Source: Hyphomicrobiales bacterium
GTDB lineage: Bacteria; Pseudomonadota; Alphaproteobacteria; Rhizobiales; Xanthobacteraceae
Assembly (NCBI GenBank): GCA_016201085.1
Contig: JACQDO010000253.1
Coordinates: 1 to 9,191 of the forward strand
Reading direction: 5' to 3'
DNA: 9,191 nt
Both the position numbers and the translations under genes were made by a program. The notes below the pieces were generated by a model. The model ran no database searches, was not told the DNA's origin, and was given only the letters and a program-made list of their open reading frames with translations. Positions 6,214 through 9,191 of this stretch are shown here, piece after piece (position 1 is the stretch's first letter; every line of letters starts with the position of its first letter).

Positions 6214-7581
6214 CTATAACACCGGTTCGGCCGTAACATTCCGGCGGCCGAAAGCCGTCTCCATCTCGCGCCGCACCTTCACCGCCGCATCGTTGGGATC
6301 GTAGGCGACGTCCGCCCATCTGAGCGCACCGCCTTCCGCGATATCGCGCTTGAGCTTGACGTTGTGGGCGAGGCCGAGCGGCAGTAATTCGTCGCGCAGC
6401 GAAATATCCGCCGGTGTCTGCTTGCCCCAGACGCAGAAGCCGCCCTCGCCGTCGAGCATCTCACCCGCCTTGAGCGCGCGCTTGGCGGTCGCCACCACGT
6501 CGGAGCGGAAGCCGGTGGGCGCGCCGGTCGGCTCGTGGCGCAGCGCGCAGCTCGCCACCGAAACGCCGAGCTCAAGCCCGATCATGTGGATCGGCCGGTA
6601 CAGCGCGGCGTATTTGCCGGTTCTGTCCGGCAGCATGGCGTATTCCTTGAAGCAGCGCCGCGCGTAATCGGTTTCGCCTTCGAACACGGCGTAAGTGCCG
6701 AGCGCAAGATGATGCGGCACATCGCGGCCGTCGCGATAGACCGACGAGGTCACTTCGGTGACGCCGGCCTGCTCCAGCGTGCCGCCGTCGCTGTTCGGCT
6801 TGCAGACGTCGGCAAGCTCGAAGCGCGTCGCCGGCGGGAAATGCAGGCCGTCCGACTGCGGCAGCAGGCCAGTAGCGTTGCACACCGCGGTCATCTCGAT
6901 GCCGGACTTGGTGCCGTCGACGAACGAATTGAACATCTTGGGATTGATCGACTTGCGGTCGGAGATGTTGAGATATTTGTCGAGAATGTCCCAGACATTG
7001 TCGGGGTTGGATTTGTGGTAGTGCGGCTCGTAGCGCGTGCCCTTGCCGGCGCAGATCACCTTGAAGCCGGCGGCGCGCAACGAATCGACGTGCTCGCAGA
7101 TCAGCGCCGGTTGATCGCCCCAGGCGAGCGAATAGACCACGCCGGCCTCCTTAGCGCGGCGCGCCAGCAGCGGCCCCGCCACCGCGTCGGCTTCCACGTT
7201 CACCATGACGATGTGCTTGCCGTGTTTTATCGCCTGCAGACAGTGATGAATGCCGGCGCCGGGCACGCCGGTCGATTCCACGATGACCTCGATGCGCGGA
7301 TCGGCAATCAGCGCCGCGGCGCTGTCGGTCACCAGCGTGGCGCGCTGCTTGTGCGCATCGTCGAGCGAAGCCGCGGCGTAAGCTTCCGCCGGCCAGCCGG
7401 CGGTCTTGAGCTGGCTGTGCGCCCGCGCCACGTCGAGATCGGCGACGCCGACAATATGCATGCCTTGCGTCAGGCGCGCCTGCGACAGGAACATGGTGCC
7501 GAATTTGCCGGCCCCGATCACGCCGACCGTCACCGGCCGGCCGGCAGCCTGGCGTTCGAGCAGTTTTGCATGCAGGTTCAC
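6214..7581 (-). CDS. COG4091-type NAD(P)-dependent dehydrogenase: homoserine-dehydrogenase-like domain plus SAF domain
   Basis: Cytoplasmic protein of 455 residues. The N-terminal Rossmann domain (about 17-140) carries GAGKFG at 23-28, the dinucleotide-binding loop, and ESTGVPGAG around 102-110. The middle part contains the conserved LAWGDQP (152-158) and GTKSGIEM (223-230) segments. The C-terminal region (about 360-430; DVVATAKRALKAGEMLDGEGG) is an SAF domain. This layout is COG4091, 'predicted homoserine dehydrogenase with C-terminal SAF domain'; family members are probably sugar- or hydroxy-acid-modifying oxidoreductases rather than threonine-pathway enzymes, and the substrate here is unknown. 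The GTG at 7579-7581 is chosen as start because GGGGGAG lies about 8 bases upstream and the family begins near LHAKLLERQ; an ATG at 7618-7620 would put that ribosome site inside the gene. It is the first gene of a probable two-gene unit with the downstream binding protein, hinting that it processes the imported ligand. Confidence 0.82.
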   Translation of the reverse strand: MNLHAKLLERQAAGRPVTVGVIGAGKFGTMFLSQARLTQGMHIVGVADLDVARAHSQLKTAGWPAEAYAAASLDDAHKQRATLVTDSAAALIADPRIEVIVESTGVPGAGIHHCLQAIKHGKHIVMVNVEADAVAGPLLARRAKEAGVVYSLAWGDQPALICEHVDSLRAAGFKVICAGKGTRYEPHYHKSNPDNVWDILDKYLNISDRKSINPKMFNSFVDGTKSGIEMTAVCNATGLLPQSDGLHFPPATRFELADVCKPNSDGGTLEQAGVTEVTSSVYRDGRDVPHHLALGTYAVFEGETDYARRCFKEYAMLPDRTGKYAALYRPIHMIGLELGVSVASCALRHEPTGAPTGFRSDVVATAKRALKAGEMLDGEGGFCVWGKQTPADISLRDELLPLGLAHNVKLKRDIAEGGALRWADVAYDPNDAAVKVRREMETAFGRRNVTAEPVL

Positions 7582-7671
7582 CGGCGTCTCTCCCCCTTTA
7601 TCAGGGCGAAACGGAAACACAGACGCGCCAGCGGCACAAGCGCCCCAGCGGCTTCGCGCGCGTTCAAAATG

Positions 7672-8220
7672 TCATTGGCAGAGGGCGCGGGACACGAAGG
7701 TTTCGTCCCGGCATTCGGGTCCGCTGTTGCGGCCCGACAGCAGTACCTTGGGCGGACAGACCTGGGCGGTGGTCATGTCCATGCTCTTGCCCGACTCGAA
7801 GCCTTTGGCCTTGCACATGGTAACGGCGGCCGTCACGCAATCGGGTGCGCCGTTCGGCGCTTTGGCGCAGACCTCGTGGCCTCTCACCACGCGGGCATTG
7901 GGAATACGCACCACGGCATCGGCGGCGTCCCTGGCGCCGGCGGCCGTCGACTGGGCGGCGCTGCCGGCATCGCGGCCGAAATTCTCGATTTTCTTGCGCG
8001 CGTCGCCAAACGTCGAATTCATATTGTCGGACTGCCGGTCGAACCAGCGGCCGATGGCCGCGAAAAAGCCGGTGTCCTGGTTCGGGTTCGCCGCAGGCGC
8101 ACTCTCCTGCGCGGCGGCCAGCGCCGCCATCAGCACCATGCCGCCGGCGAACAGGCAGGTGACCGCGGAGCGGGCCGCGGATGTTTTACGCTGGCAGGTC
8201 AAAGCCCGTTTGCTGTCCAT
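7672..8220 (-). CDS. Secreted six-cysteine protein of unknown function
   Basis: 182 residues. A basic N-terminus and hydrophobic segment (about 15-37, ending AALAAA before QES) form a signal peptide, so the product is probably periplasmic. The mature part has two blocks. Residues 48-105 form an alanine-rich amphipathic helix region (GRWFDRQSDNMNSTFGDARKK). Residues 110-182 form a compact region with all six mature cysteines (118, 128, 136, 155, 170, 181), an arrangement suited to three disulfides. I recall similar conserved hypothetical proteins in Bradyrhizobium and relatives, with an APNGAPDC motif and a RALCQ end, but no known function. The start at ATG 8220 lacks a clear Shine-Dalgarno sequence; no better in-frame start leaves the signal peptide intact. 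It ends 90 bases before the dehydrogenase start, so it could be a separate unit. Confidence 0.75.
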   Translation of the reverse strand: MDSKRALTCQRKTSAARSAVTCLFAGGMVLMAALAAAQESAPAANPNQDTGFFAAIGRWFDRQSDNMNSTFGDARKKIENFGRDAGSAAQSTAAGARDAADAVVRIPNARVVRGHEVCAKAPNGAPDCVTAAVTMCKAKGFESGKSMDMTTAQVCPPKVLLSGRNSGPECRDETFVSRALCQ

Positions 8221-8336
8221 GGCCGATCAGACCGGCGCTGCGTCGGTCGCCTAACGGCAATCAGTTGCCTCACGGCATTGGCGCCGTTCAGCCCTTTAGT
8301 TTCGCCAGGTGGCGAAAATGAGGAATGCCGATTCGG
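8221..8336. other. Intergenic region rich in inverted repeats
   Basis: Between the YqaA-like gene and the six-cysteine protein gene. It holds AACGGC (8253-8258) pairing with GCCGTT (8283-8288), GGCAA/TTGCC around TCAG (8256-8269), and the dyad at 8300-8317. I see no good minus-strand promoter pair. The structures probably act at the 3' end of the YqaA-like transcript or in the leader of the next gene. Confidence 0.35.
8300..8317. repeat. Dyad TTTCGCCA-GG-TGGCGAAA
   Basis: Eight-base arms separated by two bases. As RNA it can form a 7-bp stem with a four-base loop. It lies 20 bases past the YqaA-like stop. Neither strand has a following T-run, so it may be a weak terminator or stability hairpin; as DNA it would also suit a dimeric regulator. 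Confidence 0.45.
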
Positions 8337-8948
8337 TCAAATGATATATACCGCAATCACGATGCCGATGACGACAACGGCGGCGCCCAAGAACACCCAC
8401 AGACCCAGCCGCTTTTCGATGAAATAGCGCGCCCGCACGCCGTAGCGGTGTAGCAGAAACGCCAGCAGGAAGAAGCGGATACCGCGCGCAATAATTGAGA
8501 ACAGCACGAACAGGAAGATGTTGTAGCCGGCGAAGCCGGATGTGATGGTCACAATCTTATAGGGGATCGGGGTCACCCCCTTGAGCAGGATGATCCAGGC
8601 GCCCCATTGCGCGTAAGCGGCGCGGAAGGCCTCAACCTTGTCGGCATAGCCGTAAAGATTGATCAGCCAGGCGCCAACCGAGTCATAAAGCAGCGCGCCG
8701 ATCGCGTAACCGGCGACGCCGCCGGCGACCGAGGTTGCCGTGCACCAGGCCGCCATCGCGTAGGCTCGCTCCGGGCGCGCCAGCGCCATCGGGATCAGCA
8801 TCACGTCGGGCGGCACCGGAAAGAACGAGCTTTCGGCGAACGAAATCGCCCCCATGCTCCACAGCGCATGCGGCTTGTGGGCGGCGGCCATGCACCAATC
8901 ATAGAGACGGCGAATGATAGAACGCGGCGCGGCAACCTGTACGGTCAT
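8337..8948 (-). CDS. YqaA/DedA-like membrane protein (VTT/SNARE-associated domain)
   Basis: Inner-membrane protein of 203 residues, the usual YqaA-family length. Family motifs: FAESSFFPVPPDVMLIP (38-53), with acidic residues Glu39 and Asp48 flanking FFPVPP; LKGVTPIPYK (122-131) before a re-entrant or membrane segment; ARGIRFFLL (154-162), holding the conserved Arg. Hydrophobic segments lie at about 65-90, 113-125, 142-165 and 183-203. DedA/VTT proteins are linked to lipid-carrier or phospholipid scrambling and membrane homeostasis; the role of the YqaA branch is unsettled. It starts at ATG 8948, with GAGAG about 5 bases upstream, 30 bases after the hisE stop on the same strand, so both may be co-transcribed. 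The short gap holds seven T on the coding strand, perhaps a weak terminator or slippage tract. Confidence 0.85.
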   Translation of the reverse strand: MTVQVAAPRSIIRRLYDWCMAAAHKPHALWSMGAISFAESSFFPVPPDVMLIPMALARPERAYAMAAWCTATSVAGGVAGYAIGALLYDSVGAWLINLYGYADKVEAFRAAYAQWGAWIILLKGVTPIPYKIVTITSGFAGYNIFLFVLFSIIARGIRFFLLAFLLHRYGVRARYFIEKRLGLWVFLGAAVVVIGIVIAVYII

Positions 8949-8978
8949 CGGAACTCTCTGAGAGGAAAAAAAGGCGGA

Positions 8979-9191
8979 TCAGCGGCGCTTGCGCACGCGC
9001 CTTGCTTCTAGCGCGACGACCTTACGCCGCGAAGAGCCCTGTGCCAGATCTTTTGGCACTTTTTCGGCAATGCCAAACATCTGCTCGCGCCGGCTCATCT
9101 CGGCCCAGACATCGTCGGGATGGACCCCGGCGTGCACCCAGAGCACCACCAGATTATAGAGCAAATCGGCGCTTTCGCGCACCACCGCATC
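8979..9191 (-). CDS. hisE: HisE-like phosphoribosyl-ATP pyrophosphatase, C-terminal part (5'-partial)
   Basis: The visible 70 residues begin DAVVRESADLLYNLVVLW. The E-[ST]-AD-LLY-xLxVL pattern is the last helix of the HisE/MazG-type all-alpha fold, with Glu and Asp that help hold the catalytic Mg2+. HisE hydrolyses PR-ATP to PR-AMP and diphosphate in histidine synthesis. The following HPDDVWAEMSRREQMFGIAEK also fits HisE ends. The frame runs off the right edge; the GTG codons near 9183 are internal. After the family's usual end it continues with about 25 residues rich in Arg and Lys (SSRRKVVALEARRVRKRR), longer than typical HisE. Some alphaproteobacteria have a second HisE-like protein of this style, so this may be a paralogue outside the his operon. 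Confidence 0.78.
   Translation of the reverse strand, partial: DAVVRESADLLYNLVVLWVHAGVHPDDVWAEMSRREQMFGIAEKVPKDLAQGSSRRKVVALEARRVRKRR

Noticed and set aside
6535..8427. Long + strand frame of 630 codons opposite the dehydrogenase and six-cysteine genes
   Set aside because: It is rich in His, Arg, Ala and Gly, has no domain, and lies antisense to well-supported genes; a mirror frame of GC-rich coding DNA.
8966..8972. T7 on the minus strand after the HisE-like gene as a terminator
   Set aside because: The nearest hairpin (GGCGC/GCGCC) lies inside the hisE end and about 11 bases away from the T-run, too far for a standard intrinsic terminator.

Overview
The window looks like chromosome of a GC-rich alphaproteobacterium, probably Hyphomicrobiales (Bradyrhizobium/Xanthobacteraceae-like). 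I base this on the style of the small DUF6494 protein, the YqaA-type membrane protein, the HisE-like protein and the alphaproteobacterial look of the tRNA promoter. This is recognition from memory, not a database match.

Left part (1 to about 4766), probably accessory DNA. A copper/silver efflux locus runs on the + strand. It starts with the 3' part of a CusB-type periplasmic adaptor (1-1175, cut by the window edge) and continues with a CusA-type heavy-metal RND pump (1238-4396). The pump gene is split by one in-frame TGA at 1997-1999, where homologues have Gly (GGA to TGA is one base). The downstream frame stays open and otherwise normal, so this is a young nonsense allele or a base error. 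The pump keeps the Met triad and the Asp and Glu of the proton relay, but the third relay position, usually Lys, is Gln. The 370 bases after cusA hold no intact gene. They contain a hairpin, a short tail resembling the C-terminus of a DUF4143-type ATPase (minus strand), iterated ~20-bp repeats that look like an IS21-type end, and a probable terminator.

Boundary (4767-4901). A complete tRNA-Leu(CAA) on the minus strand has a good sigma-70 promoter. Its 3' end faces the copper locus, which is the geometry expected if a genomic island entered at the tRNA 3' end. No integrase or second att copy is visible.

Right part (about 4900-9191), ordinary chromosome with higher GC. A 68-aa DUF6494 gene (+) ends 4 bases from a convergent minus-strand unit. 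That unit is a COG4091-type dehydrogenase (homoserine-dehydrogenase-like NAD domain plus SAF domain), then a secreted NMT1/THI5-type ABC substrate-binding protein 34 bases downstream. Further right, also on the minus strand, are a secreted six-cysteine protein of unknown function, a YqaA/DedA-like membrane protein, and the C-terminal part of a HisE-like phosphoribosyl-ATP pyrophosphatase that runs off the right edge.

I found no CRISPR array, phage module, toxin-antitoxin pair or clear new defence system. The most interesting points are the nonsense-split cusA, its altered relay residue, and the layered debris between the copper locus and the tRNA.
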